Shown: positions 34,424 through 44,174, counted from the first letter of the stretch. The stretch: DNA of 64,000 bases from an uncultured Lachnospiraceae bacterium (GCA_946549035.1 CAMNQH010000005.1:1-64000); one strand, 5' to 3'. Numbers and translations: made by a program. The notes: a model not told the origin generated them from the sequence alone.

Positions 34424-34915
34424 ATGAAAAAAGCAATATACCCGGGCAGTTTTGACCCGGTGACCTTCGGACACCTGGATATGATTGAACGTTCCGCAAA
34501 AGTAGTAGATCAGTTGATTGTGGCCGTTTTAAGGAACAACGCAAAAAATCCATTGTTTTCTACGGAAGAACGTGTTAGTATGTTAGAAGAAATGACAAAA
34601 AATATCCCGAATGTTGCGGTACAATCATTTGACGGACTCTTGATTGACTATGCAAAAAGCGTGGGAGCGACGATCATTATCCGGGGACTGCGGGCAGTAA
34701 CAGATTTTGAATATGAATTGCAAATGGCACAAACGAACCGTATTGTAGAACCGGGAGTAGACACCCTGTTTCTGACTACCAGCCTGGAATATGCATATTT
34801 AAGCTCAACGATCGTAAAGGAAGTAGCGTCTTACGGCGGAGACATTTCCCATTTCGTACCGAAGCAGTTAATCGAGCTCATTTATCATAAGTACAGAAAG
34901 GAAATCAAACAATGA
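34424..34915 (+). CDS. coaD: Phosphopantetheine adenylyltransferase
   Basis: A 163-aa enzyme of coenzyme A synthesis, transferring AMP from ATP to 4-phosphopantetheine. The nucleotidyltransferase motif is [13 protein letters not shown] (residues 6-18) and the second motif is SSTIVKEVA (about residues 127-135). Length is typical. GGCAGGAGG precedes the ATG. The next gene overlaps by 4 nt. Confidence 0.98.
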   Translation: MKKAIYPGSFDPVTFGHLDMIERSAKVVDQLIVAVLRNNAKNPLFSTEERVSMLEEMTKNIPNVAVQSFDGLLIDYAKSVGATIIIRGLRAVTDFEYELQMAQTNRIVEPGVDTLFLTTSLEYAYLSSTIVKEVASYGGDISHFVPKQLIELIYHKYRKEIKQ

Positions 34916-35493
34916 GCAGCAGAATTGAACAGGTGATTGATGAAATTGAAGAATATATCGAAGGATGCAAATACCAGGCCCTTTCCAATACGAAAATTAT
35001 TGTAAATAAGGAAGAACTGGAAGAGCTTTTGTCGGAACTTCGTATGAAGACGCCGGATGAAATCAAGCGGTATCAGAAGATTATCAGCAATAAAGAAGCC
35101 ATTTTGGCGGACGCCCAGGCAAAGGCGGATACCATTATCGCCCAGGCCCAGGTACAGACCTCGGAGCTTATCAATGAACATCAGATTATGCAGCAGGCAT
35201 ACGCTCAGGCCAACGAGATTGTTATGACAGCCTCCAATCAAGCTCAGGAAATCCTTGACAATGCCACCAACGACGCCAACAGCATCCGGCTGGCAGCCAT
35301 TCAGTATACCGATGATATTTTAAAAAATCTTGGAACCATCATCGGACATGCCATGGATACCACAAAGGCCAGGAGTGAAAGTTTGCTGGCTTCCTTACAG
35401 AGCTGCTACGACATGGTGAATTCCAACCGCAGCGAATTGATGCCCATGGAGGAGCCGGCGCCCCAGCCCATGGAAGAAAATTCCCAGGGCTGA
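34912..35493 (+). CDS. Coiled-coil ATPase-like protein, 193 aa
   Basis: A 193-aa protein without membrane segments, mostly helical: an N-terminal region up to about residue 45, then a long Ala/Gln-rich coiled coil (residues 50-170) with heptads such as [17 protein letters not shown] and a proline-rich tail ending in SQG. Related proteins next to coaD in Clostridia are often called ATPase, but I see no Walker motif, so that name is doubtful. DivIVA-like scaffold folds are an alternative. It overlaps coaD by 4 nt, and its stop lies 3 nt from the convergent ylbJ-like stop. Confidence 0.75.
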   Translation: MSSRIEQVIDEIEEYIEGCKYQALSNTKIIVNKEELEELLSELRMKTPDEIKRYQKIISNKEAILADAQAKADTIIAQAQVQTSELINEHQIMQQAYAQANEIVMTASNQAQEILDNATNDANSIRLAAIQYTDDILKNLGTIIGHAMDTTKARSESLLASLQSCYDMVNSNRSELMPMEEPAPQPMEENSQG

Positions 35494-35496
35494 TCT

Positions 35497-36417
35497 TTAC
35501 GGCAGAAGAACGGCTAAGGCTGCAGACATCAGACTGCAGATTACCTTTGTTTTTACATAAGTTCCCATGGAAAGTCCCGCTTTTCGCACCATAGAAGCTG
35601 TTTGGGCAAAACCGGACAGCCCGCCTAATGCTGTACAAAATACCGTCAGAACGTATAGCTCCCGAAAAGGAAGGGGCGTTATGGCAAGATGCGCAATTCC
35701 GTTGGTGATTTCCGTGATACCCACCAGAAGGCTGCCAAGGGCAGGATTCGGAAGGGGGAGCACTGTGACGATTTGGGATAAGATGGCAAACAGCATAATA
35801 TAGCCTCCCAGCCTGGTTAAAGTTTCAAAACCGCTCATAATGCCGGCATCGATGATTTTAAAGCTTATTTGAGATCTTGGTGCCGCTTTTTTTTTCGATA
35901 TGGGAGTATTCCCTTTCCCGGAAAAAAAACGGGTGGATATGATAAAGTATATGAGAGGCGGCACATAGAGAATCAACAGGGTTTTAACTGTTAAATCCGG
36001 ACGCTGTAAGGAGGTTTGAAGGATAAAACCACTGATAAACACGGGACTGATGTTATTGCATATGGCAAACAGCCGGTTTCCTTCCTCATAACTCATGCGG
36101 CCTTCTTCCACAAGCTGGGCCGTGATTTTGCTTCCTAAAGGAAACCCGAATAAAAATCCGGCAAAGAGAGGATAGACCCCTTCCCGGCTTACGGGAATGA
36201 TCCATTTGACGCAGCGATGAAGCAGGCGGCAAGGCGCATCTAGCAGACCGGAGGATACAAATATATAAGAAAGAATAGCAAATGGCAGCAGAGTGGGCAG
36301 CATTTTTGTATACCACAGCACCAACCCAAAGGAAGCCGCTTGTATGGCGTCTTTGGGGAAACAAAGTATGTAAAATACAAGAGTGGATAAGATAATACTA
36401 TACACAATTTTTTTCAT
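35497..36417 (-). CDS. ylbJ: YlbJ-like sporulation membrane protein
   Basis: A 306-aa polytopic membrane protein of the nucleoside-recognition/Gate domain type; in Bacillus subtilis ylbJ lies beside coaD (ylbI) and rsmD (ylbH) and is needed for sporulation, made in the mother cell under SigE. Visible patterns are MLPTLLPFAILSYIFVSSGLL (in part: LPTLLPFAILSY, residues 40-51), AGFLFGFPLGSK (86-97) and CNNISPVFISGF (120-131). No ribosome site precedes the ATG at 36417 and the in-frame codons before it reach a stop, so initiation is unusual. It is on the opposite strand to coaD, unlike Bacillus. Confidence 0.85.
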   Translation of the reverse strand: MKKIVYSIILSTLVFYILCFPKDAIQAASFGLVLWYTKMLPTLLPFAILSYIFVSSGLLDAPCRLLHRCVKWIIPVSREGVYPLFAGFLFGFPLGSKITAQLVEEGRMSYEEGNRLFAICNNISPVFISGFILQTSLQRPDLTVKTLLILYVPPLIYFIISTRFFSGKGNTPISKKKAAPRSQISFKIIDAGIMSGFETLTRLGGYIMLFAILSQIVTVLPLPNPALGSLLVGITEITNGIAHLAITPLPFRELYVLTVFCTALGGLSGFAQTASMVRKAGLSMGTYVKTKVICSLMSAALAVLLP

Positions 36418-36422
36418 AGTAT

Positions 36423-36450
36423 ATTATATGGACGAAAGCCATAAATATGC
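36423..36450 (-). promoter_or_regulatory. ylbJ: Candidate SigE-type promoter of ylbJ-like gene
   Basis: On the minus strand GCATATT (36444-36450) and CATATAAT (36423-36430) match the SigE -35 (KMATATT) and -10 (CATAYAHT) patterns with a 13-nt spacer, about one base short of the usual spacing as I recall it. The transcript would begin almost at the ATG. Confidence 0.4.
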
Positions 36451-36464
36451 TAAGGAGGTAGAAT

Positions 36465-37913
36465 ATGGATATTTGTAACAATTTAAAACCGAAACAAGTA
36501 TTTCAGTACTTTGAAACCCTGGCACAGATTCCCCATGGCTCCGGGAACACAAAGGAAATCAGCGACTATTGCGTTTCCTTTGCCAAAGAGCGGGGCCTTT
36601 CCTATTATCAGGATGATTACAATAATGTGATTATTTTCAAAGGCCCAACAGAAGGCTATGAGACTGCAGAGCCTGTCATTATCCAGGGACATATGGATAT
36701 GGTCTGTGAAAAAGAGGCGGACGCGGACATAGACTTTGCCAAAGACGGCCTAGAGCTTTATGTGGAGGGGGATTTCCTGAAAGCGAAGGGAACCACCTTA
36801 GGAGGAGACGACGGCATTGCCCTAGCCTATGCCCTTGCCATCTTAGACAGTAAAGATATTCCTCATCCTCCTATTGAAGCGGTGTTTACCGTGGATGAAG
36901 AGACCGGGATGCTGGGAGCCAATTCCATTGACGTATCCATGTTAAAAGGCCGGAGGCTTTTGAATATTGATTCCGACGAAGAAGGAGTGTTTTTGGCAGG
37001 CTGCGCCGGGGGACTTAGGATGGACTGCGAGATCCCGGTTTCCTATACCAAAAAAGAGGGGCTTTGTGTTTCCTGGAAGCTGACGGGACTTACTGGAGGA
37101 CATTCAGGCGCAGAGATTCATAAGGAACGGGCCAACGCGATTGTAGAGGCGGGAAGGATCTTAAAATCCCTCCAGGATACGGTGGGAATTTCCCTTGCAG
37201 AATTAAAAGGCGGGCTTATGGACAACGCCATTCCCAGAGAAGTAACGGCTTCTGTTGTGATAGAGCCTGAACAGGAAGAGGCTTTAAAGAATGCGCTGAG
37301 TTCCTTGGAACAGACCCTGCAGAAGGAGTATCACGTCTCCGACCCCGGGCTGTCTGTGATTGTCTCTTCTGGGGAAAAGGGAACATACTCCGTTTTGGAT
37401 TCCGGCTCCTTTGTAAAAACATTGTTGTTTTTGCGTAGTATCCCTTACGGCGTCCAGCATATGAGCCTGGATGTTTGCGGCCTGGTGGAGACCTCCTTAA
37501 ATCCTGGGATTTTAGTTCTGACAAAAGAAGCTTTCAATGTGCATACCTCTATTCGAAGCAGCGTTACCAGCCGTAAAATAGAAACCGCCGACCGTCTGGA
37601 ATTTTTGACGGAATTTTTAGGGGGAACCACCCTTCGGTCCGGGGATTATCCGGCCTGGGAGTATAAGGCCGATTCTCCTCTGCGGGATCTTATGGCAGAG
37701 TGTTACCGGGATTTGTTTCAAGAAGAGCCTAAGATTCAGGCCATTCATGCAGGGCTGGAATGCGGCCTGCTTTCCGGCAAGCTTCCGGGGCTGGATTGTA
37801 TCTCGTTCGGTCCCAACAATTATGACATCCACACGCCCCAGGAACGCTTAAGCATTTCCTCCACAGAGCGGGTGTGGAACTTGATTTTGGAATTTTTAAG
37901 AAGGGCGAAATAA
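36465..37913 (+). CDS. pepD: Aminoacyl-histidine dipeptidase (M20C)
   Basis: A 482-aa cytosolic metallodipeptidase of the M20C group, PepD type, cleaving Xaa-His dipeptides such as carnosine. Motifs: the first metal-binding block GHMDMV (about residues 75-80), TLGGDDG (near 109-115), EETGML for the catalytic Glu region (145-150) and GGHSGAEIH (about residues 208-216) in the lid domain. AAGGAGG lies before the ATG at 36465. It stands at the start of a plus-strand run and has no nearby terminator at its end; the M23 gene follows directly. Confidence 0.95.
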   Translation: MDICNNLKPKQVFQYFETLAQIPHGSGNTKEISDYCVSFAKERGLSYYQDDYNNVIIFKGPTEGYETAEPVIIQGHMDMVCEKEADADIDFAKDGLELYVEGDFLKAKGTTLGGDDGIALAYALAILDSKDIPHPPIEAVFTVDEETGMLGANSIDVSMLKGRRLLNIDSDEEGVFLAGCAGGLRMDCEIPVSYTKKEGLCVSWKLTGLTGGHSGAEIHKERANAIVEAGRILKSLQDTVGISLAELKGGLMDNAIPREVTASVVIEPEQEEALKNALSSLEQTLQKEYHVSDPGLSVIVSSGEKGTYSVLDSGSFVKTLLFLRSIPYGVQHMSLDVCGLVETSLNPGILVLTKEAFNVHTSIRSSVTSRKIETADRLEFLTEFLGGTTLRSGDYPAWEYKADSPLRDLMAECYRDLFQEEPKIQAIHAGLECGLLSGKLPGLDCISFGPNNYDIHTPQERLSISSTERVWNLILEFLRRAK

Positions 37914-37915
37914 AA

Positions 37916-38755
37916 TTGAAAAACAGGAGAGCTGCCTACTTGATTTCCATTGCCATAGCAGTACTGTTCATCCTTTGGATGCAGGACTACTGCGGCAATT
38001 TTGGAAAGCTGAACCGCCTGCTATTGACGGAAGATACGGTAGAGAAAATCAGGGAGCATAAAGTTTCCCTGGAATTATTGTCAGACTTTCGGGAATGGGA
38101 GAAAAAAGAGGACGGTCTCTCCTGTTTGGAATATCTTAGTACATATTTGATTACAGGGAGCGAATCAAAGAAGGAATTGGAATGGTATTACAGACAGTTA
38201 AAGGAATATAAGCCAGAAGCGTGTAAGGTTTTTACCGGATATCTGTCGGCTGTCTGGGAGGATCTGAAATATTTTCCCGTTCCTTTGTCCTCTGTCAGCG
38301 ATTTTCATGTTTCTTATGTGGATTCCTGGATGTATGAGCGCACCTTTGGAGGGAAGCGGGGCCATGAAGGCACGGATTTGATGGCCAGTGTCAACCAGAG
38401 AGGAAGATGTCCCATTGTCAGCATGACAGACGGCGTTGTAGAAAAAGTGGGATGGCTTACCAAAGGCGGGTATCGGCTGGGGATTCGTTCTCCCCACGGC
38501 GGATATTTTTATTATGCCCATCTGTATGATTATGCCAGAGATTTTCAGCCCGGAGACGTGATAAAAGCCGGAGAATGGATTGGATTTATGGGAGACAGCG
38601 GTTACAGCGAGGTGGAAGGAACCGTGGGGAATTTTGACGTGCATCTTCATCTTGGCATCTATGTGAACCGGCCCGACGGGGAAGAAATGAGCGTCAATCC
38701 CTATGCGATGCTTCAATTTCTGGAGGATAAAAAGCTCAGCTATATTTTTTATTGA
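37916..38755 (+). CDS. M23 family metallopeptidase (LytM domain)
   Basis: About 279 aa. An N-terminal membrane anchor (residues 7-24) is followed by an extracytoplasmic helical region and a C-terminal LytM/M23 zinc peptidase domain. Metal motifs are HEGTD (HxxxD, near residue 153-157) and HLHLG (HxH, near 243-247). Such enzymes cut or regulate cutting of peptidoglycan cross-bridges. The start is uncertain: a TTG at 37916 has AAGAAGGGCG upstream, whereas the in-frame ATG at 37874 lies inside pepD. Spore or division roles are possible; context gives no decision. Confidence 0.85.
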   Translation: MKNRRAAYLISIAIAVLFILWMQDYCGNFGKLNRLLLTEDTVEKIREHKVSLELLSDFREWEKKEDGLSCLEYLSTYLITGSESKKELEWYYRQLKEYKPEACKVFTGYLSAVWEDLKYFPVPLSSVSDFHVSYVDSWMYERTFGGKRGHEGTDLMASVNQRGRCPIVSMTDGVVEKVGWLTKGGYRLGIRSPHGGYFYYAHLYDYARDFQPGDVIKAGEWIGFMGDSGYSEVEGTVGNFDVHLHLGIYVNRPDGEEMSVNPYAMLQFLEDKKLSYIFY

Positions 38756-38762
38756 GGATGGT

Positions 38763-39500
38763 ATGATAAGATTGGATAAATACCTGGCGGATGCAGGAAT
38801 CGGCACCCGAAGCCAGGTAAAGCAGTATTTAAAAAAAGGGATGGTAACCGTCAACGGCGAAGTAGAACAGCAGCCAAAGCAGAAAGTGACGCCGGGTGCG
38901 GATTTAATCCTTTTTCAGGGGAAAGAAGTCTCCTATAGTGAATATGAGTACTATATGCTGAATAAACCCGCCGGGTGCGTCAGCGCCACCAAGGATTTGG
39001 AGTACAAAACGGTATTGGATTACATAGACAGCCTTCGGGATGATTTATTTCCCGTTGGACGGCTGGATCGTGATACGGAAGGCTTGCTTCTGATTACCAA
39101 TGACGGAGCCTTAAGCCATCGCCTGCTATCTCCGGCATATCACGTGCCGAAAACATATTATATCAAGGTATCAGGATGCGTTCCCAAAGAAGCGATCGAA
39201 GGCTGCCGTCTTGGATTGGATATCGGAGACGACGCTCCCACCAAGCCGGCATTCCTTGAGATTTTATCTGCCGGGGAAGTATCGGAGCTGCTGCTTACCA
39301 TTACAGAAGGACGTTATCATCAAGTAAAACGCATGTGCCACGTGTTGGGGTATCCTGTGGAATATTTAAAACGCGTTTCCTTTGGCCCCTTAACGTTAGA
39401 CGCGTCCTTGGCTCTGGGGCAGTATCGCCCTTTGACGCCGGAGGAAATTACACAATTAAAAGACGAGGAAAGTATATGTTGCATCATAAAAAAGCAGTGA
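38763..39500 (+). CDS. 16S rRNA pseudouridine synthase, RsuA family
   Basis: A 245-aa pseudouridine synthase of the RsuA/RluB group. An S4 domain begins the protein (MIRLDKYLADAGIGTRSQ), then the catalytic domain with the conserved GRLDRDTEGLLLITNDG (about residues 100-116), Asp in RLDRDTEG being the catalytic residue. GAGGATGG precedes the ATG at 38763; an upstream ATG in frame is rejected as it lacks a ribosome site and lies within the M23 gene. Target uridine is not determinable from sequence. Confidence 0.92.
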   Translation: MIRLDKYLADAGIGTRSQVKQYLKKGMVTVNGEVEQQPKQKVTPGADLILFQGKEVSYSEYEYYMLNKPAGCVSATKDLEYKTVLDYIDSLRDDLFPVGRLDRDTEGLLLITNDGALSHRLLSPAYHVPKTYYIKVSGCVPKEAIEGCRLGLDIGDDAPTKPAFLEILSAGEVSELLLTITEGRYHQVKRMCHVLGYPVEYLKRVSFGPLTLDASLALGQYRPLTPEEITQLKDEESICCIIKKQ

Positions 39501-40126
39501 TTTTTGACCTGGACGGATCTCTGGTAGATTCCATGTGGGTGTGGCAGGAGATTGATTTGGAATTTCTGGGAGTTCGGGGAATTGACCTGCCTAAGGATTA
39601 TCAGAAAGAAATCGAGGGCATGAGCTTTACCGAGACGGCCTGCTATAGCATCGAACGGTTTCAACTTTCAGAAACCGTGGAAGAGTTAAAGCAGATTTGG
39701 ACGGAAATGGCCCGGGACAAATACCGGCATGAGGTGTTTTTAAAGCCTGGCGCGGAGGAATTTTTGATTCACTGTAAAAGAAAGAATATTCCTATGGGGA
39801 TTGCCACCAGCAATTCCAGAGAGCTGGTAAATACTCTTTTTAAGGCCCGGGGATTAGACCGTTATATTAGCCTTGTGGTAACGGCCTGCGACGTAAACCG
39901 GGGCAAACCGGCGCCGGACGTCTACTTGGAAGCTGCCAGGCAGCTTCAGACGCCGCCGAAGGACTGCCTGGTATTTGAAGACGTTCCGGCGGGGATTTTG
40001 GCCGGAAAACGAGCCGGAATGACGGTCTGCGCCGTGGAAGACGCATTTTCATCAGAATATAAAGAGGAAAAACTGCGTCTGGCGGATTTTTACATTCAAA
40101 ATTATCGGGAGGCGATTCCCTCATGA
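39476..40126 (+). CDS. HAD family hydrolase
   Basis: A 216-aa haloacid dehalogenase-type phosphatase of the beta-phosphoglucomutase-like subgroup. Motif I is [11 protein letters not shown] (residues 9-19), motif [10 protein letters not shown] (about 107-114), the Lys of motif III lies in RGKPAPDVY, and motif IV is VFEDVPAGI (about residues 164-172). A cap domain of four helices lies between motif I and II. The start ATG overlaps the RsuA gene by 25 nt with GAGGAAAG upstream. Substrate unknown. Confidence 0.92.
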   Translation: MLHHKKAVIFDLDGSLVDSMWVWQEIDLEFLGVRGIDLPKDYQKEIEGMSFTETACYSIERFQLSETVEELKQIWTEMARDKYRHEVFLKPGAEEFLIHCKRKNIPMGIATSNSRELVNTLFKARGLDRYISLVVTACDVNRGKPAPDVYLEAARQLQTPPKDCLVFEDVPAGILAGKRAGMTVCAVEDAFSSEYKEEKLRLADFYIQNYREAIPS

Positions 40127-42003
40127 AAAAAGGATTTTTGCCCATCTGCCGGGAAGATATGATAAAAGACGGCATACAACAATTTGATTTTGTCTATGTC
40201 ATCGGGGATGCCTATGTGGATCATCCCTCCTTTGGACATGCCATCATAAGCCGCGTCCTTACCTCCAGAGGATATTCTGTGGGAATTATTTCCCAGCCGG
40301 ATTACCGAAATCCCAAAAGTATTGCCATTTACGGGGCGCCCCGCTTGGGCTTTCTGGTGACGGCCGGAAATATGGATTCCATGGTAAATCATTATTCCGT
40401 TTCCAAAAAGCGCAGAGAAAAAGACGCTTATACCCCTGGGGGCGTTATGGGCCGCCGGCCGGATCACGCAACCATTGTCTATTGCAATATGATAAGGCGG
40501 ATGTATCCCAAAGCTCCCATTCTAATCGGAGGGATTGAGGCCAGCTTAAGACGCCTGGCCCATTACGATTACTGGTCCGATAAGCTGAAGCCCTCGATTT
40601 TATTGGATTCCGGCGCAGATCTTTTGCTCTACGGCATGGGAGAACGCAGCGTTGTGGAAGTTGCAGAAGCGTTAGACAGCGGGCTTTCCATACAGGATAT
40701 CACCTTTATAGACGGAACGGCTTACGTAACCAGGAAAAAAGAAGACATTTACGACGCCTTATTTCTTCCCGCGTTTTCGGAGCTGGTGAAGGATAAAAAA
40801 AATTACGCCAAAAGTTTTTATATGCAGTCCTGCAATACGGATCCTTTTTCCGGAAAACGCCTGGCGGAGGAATATGAAAACGGACGGTTTGTGGTGCAGA
40901 ATCCGCCTGCAAAGCCTTTAAGCCAAAAGGAGATGGACCGGGTGTACGCCCTGCCTTATATGCGCGCGTATCATCCCAGCTATGAGGCGGCGGGAGGAGT
41001 GCCGGCGATTGAGGAAGTACGGTTTAGTCTGGTAAGCAGCCGGGGCTGCTTTGGAGGCTGTAATTTCTGCGCCTTGACCTTTCACCAGGGACGGATTATC
41101 CAGGCCAGGAGCCATGAGTCTATCTTAAAAGAAGCCGAGCAGATGGTATGGGAGAAGGACTTTAAAGGATATATCCATGACGTGGGAGGGCCTACCGCCA
41201 ATTTCAGGACCCCGGCCTGCAAAAATCAGTTGTCCCGGGGCGCCTGTCCAAAGAAGCAGTGCTTATTCCCGGAACCTTGTAAAAATCTGGAAATTGATCA
41301 TTCCGATTACCTTTCCCTTCTTCAAAAGCTGAGAAAGCTGCCCAATGTAAAGAAGGTCTTTATCCGTTCCGGCATTCGTTTTGATTACTTGATGTATGAC
41401 AAAGACCAGAGGTTTCTGGAGGAATTGTGCAGGCACCATGTCAGCGGGCAGTTGAAAGTAGCTCCGGAGCATATTTCCGACGAGGTATTAAGCAAGATGG
41501 GAAAGCCCAAAGCCTCCGTCTACCGGCGATTTGCAAAGGCTTATGAGGATATGAATCAGCAATTAGACAAAAAACAGTATTTGGTTCCGTATTTGATGTC
41601 CTCCCACCCTGGCTCCACCTTAAAGGAGGCGGTAAAGCTGGCGGAATATCTGCGGGATTTAGGATATATGCCCCAACAGGTGCAGGATTTTTATCCTACT
41701 CCCTCCACCTTGTCCACCTGTATGTATTATACCGGGCTGGATCCCAGGACTATGAAGCCTGTATATACAGCGAAAAATCCCCATGAAAAGGCTATGCAGC
41801 GAGCCTTAATCCAGTACCGCAATCCCAAGAATTACGCCCTGGTGAAAGAGGCTTTAACCAAAGCAAATCGCACGGACTTGATTGGATACGACAAAAAATG
41901 CCTGATTCGTCCTCCAAAAGGCCAAAAGCCGGCAGCCCCGCCCACAGCCTCAAAGCCAAAAAAGAAAAAGACTATCCGCAACATTCACAAAAAGAAGGTG
42001 TAA
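40123..42003 (+). CDS. YgiQ family radical SAM protein
   Basis: A 626-aa radical SAM protein of the YgiQ (UPF0313) family, function unknown. An N-terminal B12-binding-like region is followed by the radical SAM core with the motif CFGGCNFC (CxxxCxxC, near residues 309-316) and further conserved [13 protein letters not shown] lysine-rich C-terminal tail is present. It starts in an ATGA overlap with the HAD gene. The large family is widespread in bacteria and typically encoded singly. Confidence 0.93.
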   Translation: MKKGFLPICREDMIKDGIQQFDFVYVIGDAYVDHPSFGHAIISRVLTSRGYSVGIISQPDYRNPKSIAIYGAPRLGFLVTAGNMDSMVNHYSVSKKRREKDAYTPGGVMGRRPDHATIVYCNMIRRMYPKAPILIGGIEASLRRLAHYDYWSDKLKPSILLDSGADLLLYGMGERSVVEVAEALDSGLSIQDITFIDGTAYVTRKKEDIYDALFLPAFSELVKDKKNYAKSFYMQSCNTDPFSGKRLAEEYENGRFVVQNPPAKPLSQKEMDRVYALPYMRAYHPSYEAAGGVPAIEEVRFSLVSSRGCFGGCNFCALTFHQGRIIQARSHESILKEAEQMVWEKDFKGYIHDVGGPTANFRTPACKNQLSRGACPKKQCLFPEPCKNLEIDHSDYLSLLQKLRKLPNVKKVFIRSGIRFDYLMYDKDQRFLEELCRHHVSGQLKVAPEHISDEVLSKMGKPKASVYRRFAKAYEDMNQQLDKKQYLVPYLMSSHPGSTLKEAVKLAEYLRDLGYMPQQVQDFYPTPSTLSTCMYYTGLDPRTMKPVYTAKNPHEKAMQRALIQYRNPKNYALVKEALTKANRTDLIGYDKKCLIRPPKGQKPAAPPTASKPKKKKTIRNIHKKKV

Positions 42004-42006
42004 CCT

Positions 42007-42975
42007 ATGCTGCAATATCAGATTCGGGAGAATGAAGCCGGGCAGCGTCTGGACAAATATTTGAAAAAACTGCTGAACCAGGCTCCCGGCAGCTTTCTCT
42101 ACAAGATGCTGCGAAAAAAGAATATTGTCCTCAACGAAAAAAAAGCCGACGGCAGGGAAAAATTAAAATTCGGCGATACAGTGACTCTTTTTTTATCCCA
42201 GGAGACCATTGAAAAATTTCAAAAGCCTCTGGGGTCAGAGCAAGATACCACGGGAAAGTATCCGGTTACCAATTTAGAGATTCTATATGAATCTCAGGAT
42301 TTTCTGGTTATCAATAAGCCTGCCGGTATGCTCTCGCAAAAAGCAAAGCCGGATGATATCTCGGCCAATGAATATATCATCGGCTATTTATTGGATTCTA
42401 AGGCCATTACAAGAGAAGAGCTGGCAACCTTTACCCCTTCTGTAGTGAACCGCCTGGACCGGAATACCCCGGGCATCCTGGCCGCCGGAAAAACCCTTAA
42501 GGGATTACAGCAAATGTCTTACATGCTGCAGCAGCGGAAGCTGGGAAAGTATTACGGCTGTCTGGCCCTTGGGGAGATTCAAAAGGAGCAGACCCTTCGG
42601 GACTGGCTAAAGAAAGACGAAAAGACGAACCGCGTTGCGGTGACTAAGGAAGCCCAAGAAGGCAGCGTTCCCATCTGCACCGTCCTTCGTCCCCAGAAAA
42701 TCATTTCGGGATTCACCCTGCTTGAAGTGCAGCTGATCACAGGGCGTTCCCACCAGATCCGGGCTCATTTGGCCTCTTTGGGCCATCCCATTGTAGGAGA
42801 TCCAAAATATGGAAATCCTGACGTGAACCGCAGATTCCGGGAACGCTGCCAGATTCACAGCCAGCTCTTATATGCCTGCCAGCTGGAGCTGCCAGATCAG
42901 ACGGTTGTAAAGGCTCCGCTTCCCAAAAGCTTTCAGCGGGCCATGAAGGAGATACAAAGGAAGGAACGGATATGA
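42007..42975 (+). CDS. RluA family pseudouridine synthase
   Basis: A 322-aa pseudouridine synthase of the RluA/RluC/RluD family with an N-terminal S4 domain (residues 10-70) and a catalytic domain holding VVNRLDRNTPGILAAGKT (about residues 148-165; Asp in RLDRNT is catalytic) and GRSHQIRAHLASLGHPIVGD. In the usual motif HRLDKDTSG, His is Asn here and Lys-Asp-Thr-Ser is Arg-Asn-Thr-Pro. A further RluD-type gene lies at the right edge (63309-64000). The gene begins 3 nt after YgiQ and overlaps the phosphatase gene by 4 nt. Confidence 0.9.
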   Translation: MLQYQIRENEAGQRLDKYLKKLLNQAPGSFLYKMLRKKNIVLNEKKADGREKLKFGDTVTLFLSQETIEKFQKPLGSEQDTTGKYPVTNLEILYESQDFLVINKPAGMLSQKAKPDDISANEYIIGYLLDSKAITREELATFTPSVVNRLDRNTPGILAAGKTLKGLQQMSYMLQQRKLGKYYGCLALGEIQKEQTLRDWLKKDEKTNRVAVTKEAQEGSVPICTVLRPQKIISGFTLLEVQLITGRSHQIRAHLASLGHPIVGDPKYGNPDVNRRFRERCQIHSQLLYACQLELPDQTVVKAPLPKSFQRAMKEIQRKERI

Positions 42976-43616
42976 AACTATATATGATGAGACATGGAGA
43001 AACAGACTGGAACAAGCAAGGACGCATCCAGGGGTCGGCGGATATTCCCTTAAACGATTACGGAATTGCCCTGGCAAAACAGACCCGGGAGGGGATGCAG
43101 GCAGAAGGCATTCATTTTGACCATGTGTTCACAAGCCCCTATGTCCGCGCCAAAGAGACGGCAAGGATTATCGGAGGAGTTGAGGAAGAAGCGTTACAGG
43201 TGCGGGAGAGTATAAGGGAAATGAGCTTTGGTTCCTTTGAAGGCGTCCGTCTCTCGGAAGTCCGCACCAATCCCAAATATCATGACTTTAACCTTTGCTT
43301 TGCAGATCCCGTTCATTATGTCCCTCAGGGGACGGCGGAAAGCTATGAAGAAGTATTTGCCCGCACCCGGAGATTTCTAAAAGAGGATATCCTTCCTCTG
43401 GAGGGACAATGCGAGGCGGCCTTGGTGGTATGTCACGGCGCCATTCTTCGGGCGTTCATTAGTATTATAGGAAGGCTTCCCTTAGAAGAGTACTGGAATA
43501 TCCATCAGCCCAATTGCAGCGTTAATCTTGCCCAGGTATCCGGTGGAGAGATTACCATGATTAAGGAACGAGTGTTATATTATCATGGAGAGCATATGCG
43601 GGGAGGGATTCTCTGA
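42972..43616 (+). CDS. Histidine phosphatase family protein
   Basis: A 214-aa phosphoglycerate mutase-like histidine phosphatase. The catalytic RHGETDWN motif is at residues 8-15 (His9 is the phospho-acceptor), and the second His lies in VVCHGAIL (about 157-164). Alpha-ribazole phosphatase, PGM or sugar phosphatase roles all fit; no context decides. The start overlaps the RluA gene by 4 nt, with AAGGAACGG upstream. It ends against recU with a 1-nt overlap. Confidence 0.92.
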   Translation: MKLYMMRHGETDWNKQGRIQGSADIPLNDYGIALAKQTREGMQAEGIHFDHVFTSPYVRAKETARIIGGVEEEALQVRESIREMSFGSFEGVRLSEVRTNPKYHDFNLCFADPVHYVPQGTAESYEEVFARTRRFLKEDILPLEGQCEAALVVCHGAILRAFISIIGRLPLEEYWNIHQPNCSVNLAQVSGGEITMIKERVLYYHGEHMRGGIL

Positions 43617-44149
43617 TGCCCACCTGGAATTCCAGGGGACTTCGGGGATCTACCCTGGAAGAATTTTTAAACCGTACCAATGAGAAGTATCTGGAAAACG
43701 GTCTGGCTTTGATTCAAAAGGTTCCTACCCCTATTACCCCCATCCGAATTGATAAAGAAAGCCGCCACATTACACTGGCGTATTTTGAACAAAAGAGTAC
43801 GGTGGATTACATTGGAGCCGTCCAGGGTATTCCCGTATGCTTTGACGCCAAGGAGTGCCATACGGATACCTTTCCTCTGCAAAACGTCCACGAACACCAG
43901 ATTGTTTTTATGGAAAATTTTGAAAAACAGGGGGGCGTTGCCTTTCTAATCCTATTTTTTTCCCATCGCAATGAATTCTATTATCTTCCCCACAAAAGGC
44001 TTATGGAATTTTGGGAAAGAGCAAAAAACGGCGGACGGAAAAGCTTCCGGTACGAAGAGCTGTCCCCGGAATTTTTTCTTCATTCCAGAGGCGGAGTTTT
44101 GGTTCCCTACTTAGAGGGGCTTCAACAGGACTTAGACGCCAGAGGTTGA
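43616..44149 (+). CDS. recU: Holliday junction resolvase RecU
   Basis: A 177-aa RecU-type Holliday junction resolvase, the Firmicute counterpart of RuvC. The recognisable features are GSTLEEFLNRTNEKYLENG (about residues 11-29), PTPITPIRID (37-46), ESTVDY-like STVDYIGAVQGIPVCFDAKEC (shortened STVDYIGA, FDAKEC) holding the catalytic Asp/Glu/Lys, and FPLQNVHEHQI (near 83-93). Together with ruvAB at 7341-8968, the set for junction processing is complete. The stop codon overlaps the -35 box of the his promoter. Confidence 0.9.
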   Translation: MPTWNSRGLRGSTLEEFLNRTNEKYLENGLALIQKVPTPITPIRIDKESRHITLAYFEQKSTVDYIGAVQGIPVCFDAKECHTDTFPLQNVHEHQIVFMENFEKQGGVAFLILFFSHRNEFYYLPHKRLMEFWERAKNGGRKSFRYEELSPEFFLHSRGGVLVPYLEGLQQDLDARG

Positions 44150-44174
44150 CAAGGTTTCGGAGTTTTTGTATAAT
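44146..44174 (+). promoter_or_regulatory. hisZ: Consensus SigA promoter of his operon
   Basis: TTGACA at 44146-44151 and TATAAT at 44169-44174 with a 17-nt spacer, a perfect consensus promoter. The -35 box includes the recU stop codon (44147-44149). The leader to the ATG at 44234 is about 55 nt, too short for a T-box. Confidence 0.9.
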
